From Granulicella sp. L60 (GTDB lineage Bacteria > Acidobacteriota > Terriglobia > Terriglobales > Acidobacteriaceae): a stretch of 64,000 bases of DNA. Location: positions 124,001-188,000 of the forward strand of contig NZ_LMUR01000011.1 in assembly GCF_009765825.1 (NCBI RefSeq), given 5' to 3'. Every line of letters begins with the position of its first letter. Position 1 is the stretch's first letter. A program made the translations under genes and the position numbers. The notes beneath the pieces were generated by a model that saw nothing but the letters and a program-made list of their open reading frames with translations, was not told where the DNA came from and made no database searches. Positions 54,818 through 64,000 of this stretch are shown here, one piece after another.

Positions 54818-57800
54818 GGCTCCCACCAGATTAGTTTCGGCAGCATTAGGTAATACAGGCCCACCCGTACACTTCCCGCATCGACGCGTCCTTGCATAGC
54901 ACGTGCGTAGGCTGCCATCTGCGCCCCGTATTTCACGCGTTCGCTGGCTAAGAACTCCTCTATTCCTTCGCGTCCGTGCGATGCAGTCTTGTAGTCGATG
55001 ATCCACAGGTAATCACTACCCGGCTCAAGGGGCTTCTCTCCGGCCATAAAGAGGCGATCGAATCGCACAGTGCTTCGGCTCTCGCTCCAGGAGGTCAGCG
55101 CAAACTCGCTCGAAGCTCCGTCGTGGGTGCGGATCAGCCAAAGGCCTGCGTCATCTCGCAGCATATTGTTCAGGGCCGTCTTCACACGCCCCACTAGGCG
55201 CTCGACAACTGTGGGCGACAGACCGTCTCCGCGCAGGACCGCTGCAATTCGCGGGGACCATCCTGCTATCTGCTGCAATAGATCCTCCACACCGACACCC
55301 TCTGCTCGTCGCTGTGCTATCTTCTCCACGAACGCATGCACCGCATTTCCAAATGATCTTGCCTCAAACGAACCCTCCGGCCTTTCAAAGCGGGTTGACG
55401 CAGGCGCTACTGCACTGTCTCCATACGACAGTCTTCGCATAGCTTCAAACCGCATCGCCGGCTCGAACCCGAGTGGCAATCGTTGTAGCAAAGATGGTCG
55501 AGCCTGTTCTTTCTCATATTCTGCTGCGAGGTCTACAACGAAATCTTCTACTTCGGTGACGAGCGACTTTTCAAACATCTTTGCTATCGCATCCGAGCCT
55601 CTCTCGGAGACAACTTCAGTTCCAGTCGCATCTTCAGCATTCGTTGTTGCGAAGTGTCTCTGTGCGGCAGGCCAGGCCGTGGCCAGGAGGCTTCCGTATG
55701 CGCGACTAATTTCGCCCTTCGATGTTCGCTCGGGAGAGGCGAACAGATGCAACTCCTCCCGCGCCCGAGTACATGCCACATAGAACAGTCGCTTTCTCTC
55801 TGCAGCTTCACGCGTCTTGTCCATGTTTTTGAGCCACACGTTCAACTCCTTCGAGCCTTCGCCCCGGCCTGCGATAGGTGCAAGCACGATCGGCGCAGCC
55901 TCAGCATCTCCCGAATCGATCTCGCTCCACGTCAGGAGTCTCTCGCGGCTGGCCTGCGCTCTCTTCTCCAGCCCGGGCACTATCACCACGTCCCACTCCA
56001 ACCCCTTAGCACCGTGGATCGTCATCAGATCAACCGCGTCCGTGGTTGCCGCAGGTTCGGCGAACAACTGATCCAACCGCCGCTTCAAGAGGCTAAGGTC
56101 CATCGTGCCAGCCTGCTCCTCCACCTGATCGAGCAACTGCAGATAACGACGCGCATTAGCCATCTCTGCAGTCTCCAGATAGACATCGCCCCCCAAGGAC
56201 CGCCAGGTTCGCTCGACCCACTGCGCCGTCGTCAGCACTGTACGATGTTTCTCAGCCGCTTGCAGCACAGGCCACACTCGCGCCAGCCTCGTGCAGCTCT
56301 CTTCGCTCAACAGATCTCCGCGCTCGGCGATAAGATCCTCGACGCACCGCTCCGCTAATCCAAAATCATCTGCACCCGCAAGCATGTGCAGATCGGCCAT
56401 TCCCAGCCCGCACCACGGAGCATGTAGGACCGCGAACCACGCTACACGGTCTGCGGGATGCAGCAACGCACGCGTTAGCGCGAAGAGGTCGAGTACCTCC
56501 TGCCGCTCTCCCAACGCTTCGATCTTGACTGCGCGAAAGGGAATTGAGCCGCGCGTCTCGTCTTTCAGCTCTGCGACAATGTCGGTGAGAAGATTTCGGC
56601 TCCGCACCAGCACCGCGATCTTCCACGGCGCTGTTCGGCCTTGGGGCAGAGGCCGGGCACGCCAATCCTGGATGACCGTACGTACCTCTCGGGCCTCTAA
56701 TTTAGATTGTCTCCGCCGCGCCGCCCTCTTCTCTTCAATCGAATCCTCCAGATCCACCGCTCGCGCATGCCACACCATACTGCGCGCCTCGTATTTTGAT
56801 TCCCCTCTCACTGCTCGAGCTTCGACATACGGTACCTCTTCAGGATTTGCCGCAATCATCTCACGTGGAAATAGAAGCGAAAAGTCTTCGTTGAACGCTT
56901 CTACCAAGCCGCGCTGCGACCGAAAGTTTGCTGTTAGCCGCAGGCATCCCAGAGGTAGATCACCTAGAAGTCTTGTCTGCATGGTTCGGACGAAGCGCTC
57001 GACTCTTGCCTGTCGAAACAGGTAGATCGACTGCTTCGGGTCGCCCACAAGGAATACCGTCTGACTATGCCCGTCCCAGCCTTCGGTCAAAAGTTCGATC
57101 AGTCTGTACTGGCTAGTCGAGGTGTCCTGCACCTCATCCACCAATAGGTGTTGTAGCGTCATGCCCAGCGCCGCATTTAAATCCTCTACTGCTCCTTCTC
57201 GCTCGAGCGCACCCTGCGCCAGCAGCCCCATCTCCGCAAAGTCGCACTCGCCACGCTGCGCAAAGATGACTTGCAGTTCCGCAAGGGCACGGCTCAACAC
57301 GCGGAAGAATGCCTTTGCTACTCGCCACTGCTCCTCCGGATAGATTGCCGGTGGCAGCTGGTTCACCCGCTCGATCGCTCGCAGCAGATCGTCTCTGTGC
57401 GCTACCTCATCGAGCAGCGCTTTTAGACTCCTCTTCTGATGCGGTGTCGTCTCAAATCCCAGTGTGTTCTTTGCGAAACTCTTTCTCCAAGTACGCGCAG
57501 ACGGCGTCACCAGAAGATGAATCAACGCTCGCCAGTGCTCAAGTTCCGCGGCGTCGGTCGAAGGCACACCTACCCTGCCTGCACACGCAGCAATCGGTGA
57601 TCGTTCTCGCTCGTAGGGCTCGATCTCCGCTAGCGATGAGGCCAGCGCAGCGAGCGCACGTAGAAAACTTTCAGGGACGGCTTGCGCGAATTGAGTAAGG
57701 CCGACGCATACTGCCTGCTCCAGCGTGCGTTGCAGCTGCGGCAGCACTTCGAGGTCCAGATACTCTTCATCCATCCCCGGCTGGCCAAGGAGAGGAACGA

Positions 57801-58470
57801 GCTCGCCCCACTGGTTTCGCAGTGGAAGCATCTCTACGAGCAAACGCTCGCAGTCCGACAGGCTTCCATCACGATGCAGCAAAATAGTTCTGAAGGCTTC
57901 GTCCATCTGCGCGTCTGCACCGCCGAGTTGCATGAGCGTCTGGCGGGCTGCCTCGCGATACATCAGCGTCGCGTCCTCCACGGGAGCCATCCGTCCACCG
58001 CCTCCCGATAGTACCGGCAGCAGGCGAGCGATTTCACCGCATACGGAGTCGATGGTGCGGATATTCAATCTGCGAGGATGCTCCAGCAATCCCCATGCAA
58101 ACAGGGCGTCGCGCTTTAGTACCTCTTCCGCCAGCTCGCGCGTAGCATGATCGAAGCTTGAGGCGTCACTGATGCTGTCGCGGCGCTCAGCACTTTGAAG
58201 TTGCGCCATCACGCGTTCGCGCATCTCGTTGGTGGCCTTGACGGTGAACGTGATCGCAAGGACCTGCTCCGGCTTCTCCACGCTTTCATCTGCGAGGAGC
58301 TTTAGATAACGCTGGATGAGCAAGCCCGTCTTGCCTGAACCGGCGGGAGCCTCCACGATCCATGACTGCTGCACGTCGAGTGCGTGCTCACGTTGGTTCC
58401 AGTCCGGTGGACGACCATCGACGCTATCTTGCGAGTGAACTGCATTGGGTACAAGAAACAGTTCACCCAC
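54814..58470 (-). CDS. addA: AddA/RecB-like UvrD-family helicase-nuclease, 1218 aa
   Basis: Large subunit of a RecBCD/AddAB-type enzyme for processing double-strand ends. Helicase motifs: WIVEAPAGSGKTGLLIQRYL (Walker A), ITFTVKATNEMRERV, LLVDEVQDTSTSQY, LVGDPKQSIYLFRQA, LTANFRSQRGLVEAFN, LMTIHGAKGLEWDVVIVP and FYVACTRAREELHLF. The C-terminus carries a PD-(D/E)xK-type nuclease segment (DYLWIIDYKTA, then YGAQMAAYARAM). GTG start at 58470 overlaps the addB-like stop by eight bases, so both subunits are co-translated. The symbol is by function class. Confidence 0.9.
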   Translation of the reverse strand: MGELFLVPNAVHSQDSVDGRPPDWNQREHALDVQQSWIVEAPAGSGKTGLLIQRYLKLLADESVEKPEQVLAITFTVKATNEMRERVMAQLQSAERRDSISDASSFDHATRELAEEVLKRDALFAWGLLEHPRRLNIRTIDSVCGEIARLLPVLSGGGGRMAPVEDATLMYREAARQTLMQLGGADAQMDEAFRTILLHRDGSLSDCERLLVEMLPLRNQWGELVPLLGQPGMDEEYLDLEVLPQLQRTLEQAVCVGLTQFAQAVPESFLRALAALASSLAEIEPYERERSPIAACAGRVGVPSTDAAELEHWRALIHLLVTPSARTWRKSFAKNTLGFETTPHQKRSLKALLDEVAHRDDLLRAIERVNQLPPAIYPEEQWRVAKAFFRVLSRALAELQVIFAQRGECDFAEMGLLAQGALEREGAVEDLNAALGMTLQHLLVDEVQDTSTSQYRLIELLTEGWDGHSQTVFLVGDPKQSIYLFRQARVERFVRTMQTRLLGDLPLGCLRLTANFRSQRGLVEAFNEDFSLLFPREMIAANPEEVPYVEARAVRGESKYEARSMVWHARAVDLEDSIEEKRAARRRQSKLEAREVRTVIQDWRARPLPQGRTAPWKIAVLVRSRNLLTDIVAELKDETRGSIPFRAVKIEALGERQEVLDLFALTRALLHPADRVAWFAVLHAPWCGLGMADLHMLAGADDFGLAERCVEDLIAERGDLLSEESCTRLARVWPVLQAAEKHRTVLTTAQWVERTWRSLGGDVYLETAEMANARRYLQLLDQVEEQAGTMDLSLLKRRLDQLFAEPAATTDAVDLMTIHGAKGLEWDVVIVPGLEKRAQASRERLLTWSEIDSGDAEAAPIVLAPIAGRGEGSKELNVWLKNMDKTREAAERKRLFYVACTRAREELHLFASPERTSKGEISRAYGSLLATAWPAAQRHFATTNAEDATGTEVVSERGSDAIAKMFEKSLVTEVEDFVVDLAAEYEKEQARPSLLQRLPLGFEPAMRFEAMRRLSYGDSAVAPASTRFERPEGSFEARSFGNAVHAFVEKIAQRRAEGVGVEDLLQQIAGWSPRIAAVLRGDGLSPTVVERLVGRVKTALNNMLRDDAGLWLIRTHDGASSEFALTSWSESRSTVRFDRLFMAGEKPLEPGSDYLWIIDYKTASHGREGIEEFLASERVKYGAQMAAYARAMQGRVDAGSVRVGLYYLMLPKLIWWEP

Positions 58471-61213
58471 GGTTCGCCTCCTCTAGGTCTTCGTCGGTTG
58501 CATCGAGCATTGTCACATCGAGACGGCACAACAGCCTCTGTCCGCAGTGGGCACATGTCGCCGGATAGGTCTTTGGCCGCACTCTTGCATCGCCGTTAGC
58601 GAACTCTTCCGCGAGATTCACCAGGACCCGCCGCCATTCCGCAATTTGGTCCTCCAATGTAGCTGCTTTCATCCTGGAGATCTTTGGCAGCACGCCATGA
58701 CCTACCGAATAGCCCTTCAAGTCACGTCCTTCTCCAGCTCGTACTAAGCCGAAGGCTACGCCTTGCAGGCTCTCAGGCTTAGAGAGAATCGCGTAGAGGG
58801 GGAGTTGTGGCGCATCCGGCCTCTCCGTCAGCCAGTCGCTCGGCGAAGCATCTCCTGTCTTGTAGTCGATCAGTATCTCTCCACCTTCGACCATGTCCAC
58901 GCGATCCATACGCACGCTCAGCCGGAGTGGTCCCACATGCACGTCAGCAAACTCCGTCTCGCTTCCTCTCACCTCAAAGGGCAGTGCTCGCTCCAACTCC
59001 AGTTCCAACCACCAACGCAACAGTCTGCGCAGCCTCTCCCGTTGCACCTCTACATAGGCTATATCCCACGCGGTCGAGCTCGACTCTGCGGTTCTCTTCA
59101 ATCCTTCTCGGATGCTCCATTCCAATGCCTCCTCTCGCTCTTCTTCGGTCATTGAACGAAGCTGATCCTGCGTTTTCACTTCATCCCAGAACAACTCCAG
59201 CGCTTTGTGCACCACTGTGCCGCTCTCACGCGCATCCATCCCGGGCTCGACTGACGCCAGCTCTGTCGCCCAAAGCCTTTGCTCTGCGAAGGCTCTAAAC
59301 CCGCACGCTGCTTGGAGTTCCAGGATCCTCGCGCCTCCTGGAATCACACGGTCGGGCAGTTCTCCCACGCGTTCTATATCTTCAAGCTCCTCCAGCGAGA
59401 CCACTATCCGATTGGGCTCATCATCAATAAGTTCTCTGGCAGTTACAAATTCCAGATCGGAGACCGTCTGGTGCGGGACGTCAGAATCTTCAGAAGCGAG
59501 TTTTGCATGCAGAACAGGTGAAGGCCGCTGTGTCCCGTCCTTGCTCTCGTGCGCATAGCTGAACACCACTGTCGCAGCACTCTCTGCAATTCGCTTCGTC
59601 ATCCTCCGGGCTTCTTCACTGTCTCGGGCGACATCGGTTCCAGGCATTTCAAGCTCTCGCTGTAGAGTCCACGGCAGCAGGGAACTGCTCCGTGTCTCCA
59701 TTGGCCAGCTGAACTCGCCCGCGCGTAAAAACCATACCGCATCAAATCGACTGCCCGCGGCCTCGAGCGGCCCCATGATCTGGACCGGAGCCTCTCGTGA
59801 CTCTGGCGCAAAGACTGTTTGCCGCGTGATCCGCTCAAGTCCCGTCAGCGCGTGCGCAAAGTCCACGCTGATCCCGTCGAAGTCGAGTGTTACCAACTCA
59901 TCGAACGCGCTCTCCCACCTCTGCCGTGTCTGGAACTCGACACTGGTCTCGCTCACTCCTGCCCCCCATCCGGCGGCCTCCAGAAGTTCTCGCATCGCAT
60001 CGGCCCAGTCGGCATGGCTTCGTGCATTCAGGCCTTCGATCCGCCGTGCTACCGCATCCATCCGGCGCAGCGCGCTTAGTAGATGCCCCAGCTTTGATCT
60101 GCGGCGCGAGCCCTCAATCAGCGCAACCATTGCCTCCAGCGAGATCTCCGGACGCAGCATCCTTTTCTTTCTCAGCTCGAACGCATCGAACTCTGCGCGT
60201 GGTCCGCGCTCCTCATTCGCCACCGCAACGTAGGGCGAGAGCAAAAGGATACTCACCCGCTCCAGCGGCAGGGCTTCCATGGCCCAGCGCAAGAGGTCGA
60301 GCGCAACCGATGCCATTTGCGTCTCCGACAACGCGACGCCAAGCGAAAACTCATATGGGCCGATCTCATTTCCAGCGCGAATATCCTCGAGCTCGGGGGC
60401 CAGCAATTCGCGAAAGACTCGGTCGATCTCTCGACGTTCGCTCTCCAGCCCTGGAACAATTACTGCGACGCTAGCGTGTTCTTGTGACTCCAGGAGACTT
60501 CTTATCCAGCGTGCGGCAGTGCGCAACTCCTCTTGTTCTTCTGTCGCCTCCACCAACACTGTTCTCTCGGCCTTTGCGCTCACCGGCAGCTCCGAGATCG
60601 ACATCCCCGCTGTTCGCATAGTCTCCAGCAAAGTCTCCCGCGCCGGGGTCAGGGTGTCGAATCCAACCAGCACCAAGCCGCTCTTCGCGGCCGCAAGCTG
60701 GCCCTTCTGAACCGCACTGCGCAGCACCTCTTCCAACTGAGCGTGTGTGACGAACCCTTCGGTACGGCACACGCCCTCCATCATCTGTGCCCAGCGCTGA
60801 AACGCGCGCGCATCGGAGCTTCCTCCGGAGCCTCGCAGTTTACGCTGTCCCTCGTAGCTCCATAGAAGGCGCCATGCTTCGGCGGCCATCTCTGCGAGGG
60901 TCTCAACTGTCTTCAGACTGGCGAGCTCTTCATCGGCCTCCAAGACGGTTCGCCATACCGCGTGTTCCTGTGACCGGTTCAGCAGAAGTCGAGAGTCCTC
61001 TCCAGCTACAAGCAGCTCGCGCCACAGCGCGGTCGTCCATGTCTCCCACGCCGTTACAGCGGTCGGTGTCCAGCTTGTGTGGCCCAGTTCCTTATTGCGC
61101 AGGTCAAAGCCGTGCTGGAGGGTCCGCGCCGCCCGCTGGTTTCCTGTGACCACCGTCGCGCCACGCTCCAGCGCCTCTATGATCTCTACCGGCAGAAGCT
61201 CTGCAACATCCAT
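58463..61213 (-). CDS. addB: AddB-like nuclease subunit, 916 aa
   Basis: Partner of the helicase just downstream. The N-terminal helicase-like fold (VVTGNQRAARTLQHGFDLRN) lacks a classic Walker A, as in the AddB-like 'probable DNA repair protein' group. The C-terminal nuclease has RMDRVDMVEGGEILIDYKTG with QLPLYAIL, and cysteines (AACGFRAFA near 670, then CAHCGQRLLC at the end) that fit the iron-sulfur staple of AddB. ATG at 61213 starts the conserved part; the frame is open to 61267. The ribosome-binding site is weak (GAGG three bases away), so the start is not certain. Confidence 0.85.
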   Translation of the reverse strand: MDVAELLPVEIIEALERGATVVTGNQRAARTLQHGFDLRNKELGHTSWTPTAVTAWETWTTALWRELLVAGEDSRLLLNRSQEHAVWRTVLEADEELASLKTVETLAEMAAEAWRLLWSYEGQRKLRGSGGSSDARAFQRWAQMMEGVCRTEGFVTHAQLEEVLRSAVQKGQLAAAKSGLVLVGFDTLTPARETLLETMRTAGMSISELPVSAKAERTVLVEATEEQEELRTAARWIRSLLESQEHASVAVIVPGLESERREIDRVFRELLAPELEDIRAGNEIGPYEFSLGVALSETQMASVALDLLRWAMEALPLERVSILLLSPYVAVANEERGPRAEFDAFELRKKRMLRPEISLEAMVALIEGSRRRSKLGHLLSALRRMDAVARRIEGLNARSHADWADAMRELLEAAGWGAGVSETSVEFQTRQRWESAFDELVTLDFDGISVDFAHALTGLERITRQTVFAPESREAPVQIMGPLEAAGSRFDAVWFLRAGEFSWPMETRSSSLLPWTLQRELEMPGTDVARDSEEARRMTKRIAESAATVVFSYAHESKDGTQRPSPVLHAKLASEDSDVPHQTVSDLEFVTARELIDDEPNRIVVSLEELEDIERVGELPDRVIPGGARILELQAACGFRAFAEQRLWATELASVEPGMDARESGTVVHKALELFWDEVKTQDQLRSMTEEEREEALEWSIREGLKRTAESSSTAWDIAYVEVQRERLRRLLRWWLELELERALPFEVRGSETEFADVHVGPLRLSVRMDRVDMVEGGEILIDYKTGDASPSDWLTERPDAPQLPLYAILSKPESLQGVAFGLVRAGEGRDLKGYSVGHGVLPKISRMKAATLEDQIAEWRRVLVNLAEEFANGDARVRPKTYPATCAHCGQRLLCRLDVTMLDATDEDLEEANRG

Positions 61214-61437
61214 ACCTCGGTTATACGCCCCGTGCCAGGGATAAAACCTTCGCATCATGCTGTGCAAAAAACGTTCGGAATCACTCCTGATCTCGGCCCG
61301 TGCGACTTGCTTCGCAGCCCTCAGGCCACCTTCGGGAGGCTCGTATGGAATACGTGATGTGCCCAGCCTGACGGGGCGCTTGCCATATTGGCGATGCTTC
61401 GGGCCTCAGCCAGTTATCATGGGAAGAGGAGTCAATT

Positions 61438-62340
61438 TTGTCGCGCAAGCTGCTCTTCCCATTTGTTCTCACACTGGCTCTGCTCTCCGGCTGCGGGCCC
61501 AAGACGCCGAGGCCGACGCCGAAGACAAACGCAGGCGATCAGAAGACTTTCACTATCCGTGGACGCGTGCTGGCCACCACGTCCACTGGCGTTACGCTCG
61601 ACGGCGAAAACGTCCCCGGTTTTATGGAAGCTATGACCATGGAGTACAAGCTCAGGGACCCCAGCGTCGTCAGCGAACTGCACCCAGGCGACCGCATCAC
61701 CGCGACCGTTCTTGCTGACCATTCCTCCGAGGGGTATACGAATATCCGCCTCGACAATATTGTCGTCATCGCCCAGGCGCGACCTGACTATAAGCCCGCG
61801 ATTCAATACCACGTGCCCACTACCGGCGACCAGGTACCTGACTTCGTTCTCCTTAACCAGAGCGGACGTACTGTTCACCTCTCTCAGTTCAAGGGCAAGG
61901 TTGTCTTGATGACTTTCATCTACACTCGCTGCCAGCTGGCTGACTTCTGTCCGCGTATGAGCCGGAACTTCGCTGAGATCGACCACGCTCTGGCAGCGGA
62001 GCCAGCCCTCTACGACCAGACACATCTTTTGTCCGTTAGCTTCGATCCTGCTTACGACACGCCTAAGGTTCTACGCAGCTACGGCGGTGCGTATACCGGC
62101 AACTACACCAATGAGAGATTCGCCCACTGGGACTTCGCTGCGCCCACGGAGAAAGATCTCCCTACGGTCACGCAGTTCTTCAACGTAGGCGTTACTCCCG
62201 GCGATAGCAGATCTCTCACGCACTCGCTTTCTACGGTACTCATCGGCAAAGACGGCAGGATCGTCGATTGGTATCCCACCAACGAGTGGAAGCCATCTGA
62301 CGTCTTCAGCCAGATCAAAACGCTGCTTCCTCAAAGCTAA
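61438..62340 (+). CDS. Lipoprotein with CusF-like and SCO1/SenC domains, 300 aa
   Basis: A lipobox (LLSGC, Cys19) predicts an outer-face lipoprotein. Residues 38-112 look like a CusF-type copper-binding fold (MEAMTMEYKL). Residues 130-298 are SCO1/SenC: the redox site is TRCQLADFCP, with five residues between the cysteines, not the usual CxxxC, and the copper His is in LTHSLSTVLIG. SCO proteins deliver copper to cytochrome oxidase. TTG start at 61438 with AAGAGGAG upstream. It converges with the next gene with CTAA overlap at 62337-62340. Confidence 0.88.
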   Translation: MSRKLLFPFVLTLALLSGCGPKTPRPTPKTNAGDQKTFTIRGRVLATTSTGVTLDGENVPGFMEAMTMEYKLRDPSVVSELHPGDRITATVLADHSSEGYTNIRLDNIVVIAQARPDYKPAIQYHVPTTGDQVPDFVLLNQSGRTVHLSQFKGKVVLMTFIYTRCQLADFCPRMSRNFAEIDHALAAEPALYDQTHLLSVSFDPAYDTPKVLRSYGGAYTGNYTNERFAHWDFAAPTEKDLPTVTQFFNVGVTPGDSRSLTHSLSTVLIGKDGRIVDWYPTNEWKPSDVFSQIKTLLPQS

Positions 62341-62675
62341 GGCGTGGCGCTCAGCAATTCTACACGGACGATCTTGCAGTCCACGTCCTTACCATCCGGG
62401 TTTGTCAGCTTACCTTTCTTTCCGTTGACCTCGTACTTCATCGTGGTTCCGACGACGAAGTCGGTTGCATTCATCGAGTGTTTTCCATCGGTCCTGCAGG
62501 TGTACTGCTTGTCCGTGCCGGTGAAGAACAGGTCGTACTGCTGATGTTTATGATCCTTATCGCTTGCCCCTGTGGGATTCACGTCCTTTAGTATCGTCCG
62601 GCCTTTGAACTTCGCCGCCATCGCCGGCAGCACCGTCATCAGAACCAATATCGTCATCAGATATCTCTTACGCAT
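62337..62675 (-). CDS. Small secreted protein of unknown function, 112 aa
   Basis: A signal peptide (YLMTILVLMTVLPAMAA) is followed by an unrecognised domain of about 90 residues with two cysteines (YTCRTDGKH, VDCKIVRVEL) that could form a disulfide. AAGGAGA before the ATG at 62675 fixes the start. Its stop overlaps that of the SCO gene by four bases. No family could be named. Confidence 0.75.
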   Translation of the reverse strand: MRKRYLMTILVLMTVLPAMAAKFKGRTILKDVNPTGASDKDHKHQQYDLFFTGTDKQYTCRTDGKHSMNATDFVVGTTMKYEVNGKKGKLTNPDGKDVDCKIVRVELLSATP

Positions 62676-62743
62676 AGTGCAGTCTCCTTTTTGTGCCGAT
62701 GGTAGATGCGCCAACGTCGCCTTTTCATTAGAAATTCTGGTCA

Positions 62744-63268
62744 TCACTTCGACCACGGTGGAACCACACCCGACATTCGGGCATAGGCGATCAGTTGCCC
62801 CATATGCTCGTTGTCGTGAACGAGAATGCGGAGATACATACCGTCCACAGTCGCATCCTTATCCATGATCCTGACCTTGCGCTGGAGATCTCCCGGCTTC
62901 AGTTGGGCGCGGGCGGTCCTCACCGCATCGAGCGATCGCTTTAGGAACGCGATAACATCCGCTTTGGACGTCAGGGATCTCTCGATCTGATCCTCTGTTT
63001 CGCTGGCCTTGATCTCCGATGGCATCGGTGATCCCGTCACGCTCAGCAGATAGAAGTTTGCCACCGCGATGTGCATGTAGACCTCGCTGGTCGACCTCAC
63101 TCCAGGCGCAGGGCGCCAGCTGAATTTATCCGCCGGTGTGGCCTCCGCCAGGGCGATCAGCTGCTTTGAGACATGGCTCCACTCGCCGTTGTACCCCTCC
63201 CAAAGGCCCTCATATTGCGCGTGCAGGGTGGCGGTAAACAAGATCATCAGCAGGAAAAACTTCTTCAT
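62744..63268 (-). CDS. Exported DinB-like protein, 174 aa
   Basis: A DinB/YfiT four-helix bundle with the His triad (VYMHIAVANFY, HDNEHMGQLIAYARMSGVVPPW) that binds a metal. Unlike most DinB proteins it begins with a signal peptide (FFLLMILFTATLHAQ), so it acts outside the cytoplasm. ATG at 63268 begins that peptide. Biochemical role unknown; many relatives are thiol or metal dependent transferases. Confidence 0.85.
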   Translation of the reverse strand: MKKFFLLMILFTATLHAQYEGLWEGYNGEWSHVSKQLIALAEATPADKFSWRPAPGVRSTSEVYMHIAVANFYLLSVTGSPMPSEIKASETEDQIERSLTSKADVIAFLKRSLDAVRTARAQLKPGDLQRKVRIMDKDATVDGMYLRILVHDNEHMGQLIAYARMSGVVPPWSK

Positions 63269-63330
63269 GAAATCTCCCGTCGCTAATTTGCTGGTCTGAC
63301 GTTCCAACAGGCGAGAGCCAACGGCTACGT

Positions 63331-63942
63331 TTAATCGGCGATCTCCTGCAGCTTCGCCCATAGGGCCTTCGTTCCCGCATCTGTTTTGGCCGATACAGCA
63401 AGAATCTCGTCGACCTCGTGCTCCTTTTTCAACGCAGCTACCGACTTCGCCAACTCGTTGTTCGACAGCTTATCAGCTTTCGTTCCAACCACCAGGTATG
63501 GGCGCTGCGTCTGCTTGAAGTAGGTAATCAGCTGGGTGTCGTTCGCCTGCGGTGGAATGTTCGTGTCCACGAGGCAGATGCAAAGCGCCAGCGTCTCCCG
63601 CTCCGCCAGATAGGGTTCGATAAACTTGGGCCACTCGGCCGATATGGACTTCGAGATCTTAGCGTACCCGTATCCCGGCAGGTCGGCGAAGATCAGCGTG
63701 GGCCTCAGCTTCATCTTGTCTCCCGAACCTTCGTGCAAAGCAAAAAAGTTGATCGCCCGCGTTCGTCCAGGCGTAGATGAGGTGTGTGCCTGCTTCGATC
63801 CAAGCAGGGCATTGATGAGGGAAGACTTGCCTACGTTCGAGCGTCCCAGAAACGCTATCTCCGGCGCTCCGTAGGTCTTGGACTCGGCGGGGAAGTGCGC
63901 GACGTCGGTGGCAGATAGTAGAAAAACAGGATTGAGCCGCAT
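63331..63942 (-). CDS. engB: Ribosome biogenesis GTP-binding protein EngB (YihA/YsxC), 203 aa
   Basis: A small GTPase needed for assembly of the large ribosomal subunit. G1 GRSNVGKSSLINAL, G2 Thr in TPGRTRAINFF, G3 DLPGYGYAK, G4 GTKADKL and G5 SAKTDAG are all seen. Length matches the family. ATG at 63942. Confidence 0.96.
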   Translation of the reverse strand: MRLNPVFLLSATDVAHFPAESKTYGAPEIAFLGRSNVGKSSLINALLGSKQAHTSSTPGRTRAINFFALHEGSGDKMKLRPTLIFADLPGYGYAKISKSISAEWPKFIEPYLAERETLALCICLVDTNIPPQANDTQLITYFKQTQRPYLVVGTKADKLSNNELAKSVAALKKEHEVDEILAVSAKTDAGTKALWAKLQEIAD

Positions 63943-64000
63943 TGAGTCAGTCTACCGCTTCATCCTGCTGTTTACTTTTGAGACTTTGCTTCCAGTAAAT

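Overview
The window looks like chromosomal DNA from an acidobacterium of the Terriglobia type (Granulicella, Edaphobacter or Terriglobus-like). This is inferred from gene content: an Oar-like TonB receptor with an N-terminal carboxypeptidase-regulatory domain, a long ADOP-type duplicated orphan permease, several secreted S9/M14/M1-type peptidase proteins, lipid A synthesis (LpxB), and typical intergenic repeats such as GGGGCTAAAGCCCC. Species cannot be fixed from the sequence alone.

Layout. 1-11.2 kb is a peptide-degradation and uptake block: a partial S9 peptidase, a secreted M14 carboxypeptidase, a large TonB-dependent receptor and a second S9 peptidase. 11.3-22.4 kb is an accessory region ending at an initiator tRNA gene. 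It holds an IS110-type transposase remnant fused to a truncated NmrA-like gene, a LysR regulator with two frameshifts, an amidase/TetR divergent pair with two palindromic operators, an orphan Xre/MbcA/ParS-type antitoxin, a MobF relaxase lacking its N-terminus, a class II Fic protein, a small excisionase-like protein, and an unusual tyrosine integrase with a second, partial catalytic domain that carries a zinc-ribbon-like insert. 22.5-35.6 kb holds a BON-domain envelope protein with Gln-Tyr-Pro repeats, the ADOP permease, a PpiD-like chaperone, 4-alpha-glucanotransferase, two MacB/FtsX-like permeases and a VapC-type toxin-antitoxin pair. 35.6-47.9 kb contains an M1-like protein that has lost its zinc-binding residues, lpxB (no normal start codon visible), an ABC exporter, HemW, threonine aldolase and a sensor kinase/receiver pair.

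48-54.8 kb is a complete phosphate regulon: PhoB-type regulator, PhoR-type kinase, PstS, PstC, PstA, PstB and PhoU, with possible Pho boxes (TAAC motifs 11 bp apart) before phoB and pstS and a weaker one before pstC, and a terminator between pstS and pstC. 54.8-61.2 kb encodes a two-subunit AddAB-like helicase-nuclease for double-strand break repair. The end holds a CusF/SCO fusion lipoprotein, a small secreted protein, an exported DinB-like protein and the ribosome-assembly GTPase EngB.

The most unusual object is the duplicated integrase (20516-22246) beside tRNA-fMet. The catalytically dead M1-like protein, the missing lpxB start, and a terminator hairpin with no gene before it (24.1-24.3 kb) are the next best leads.
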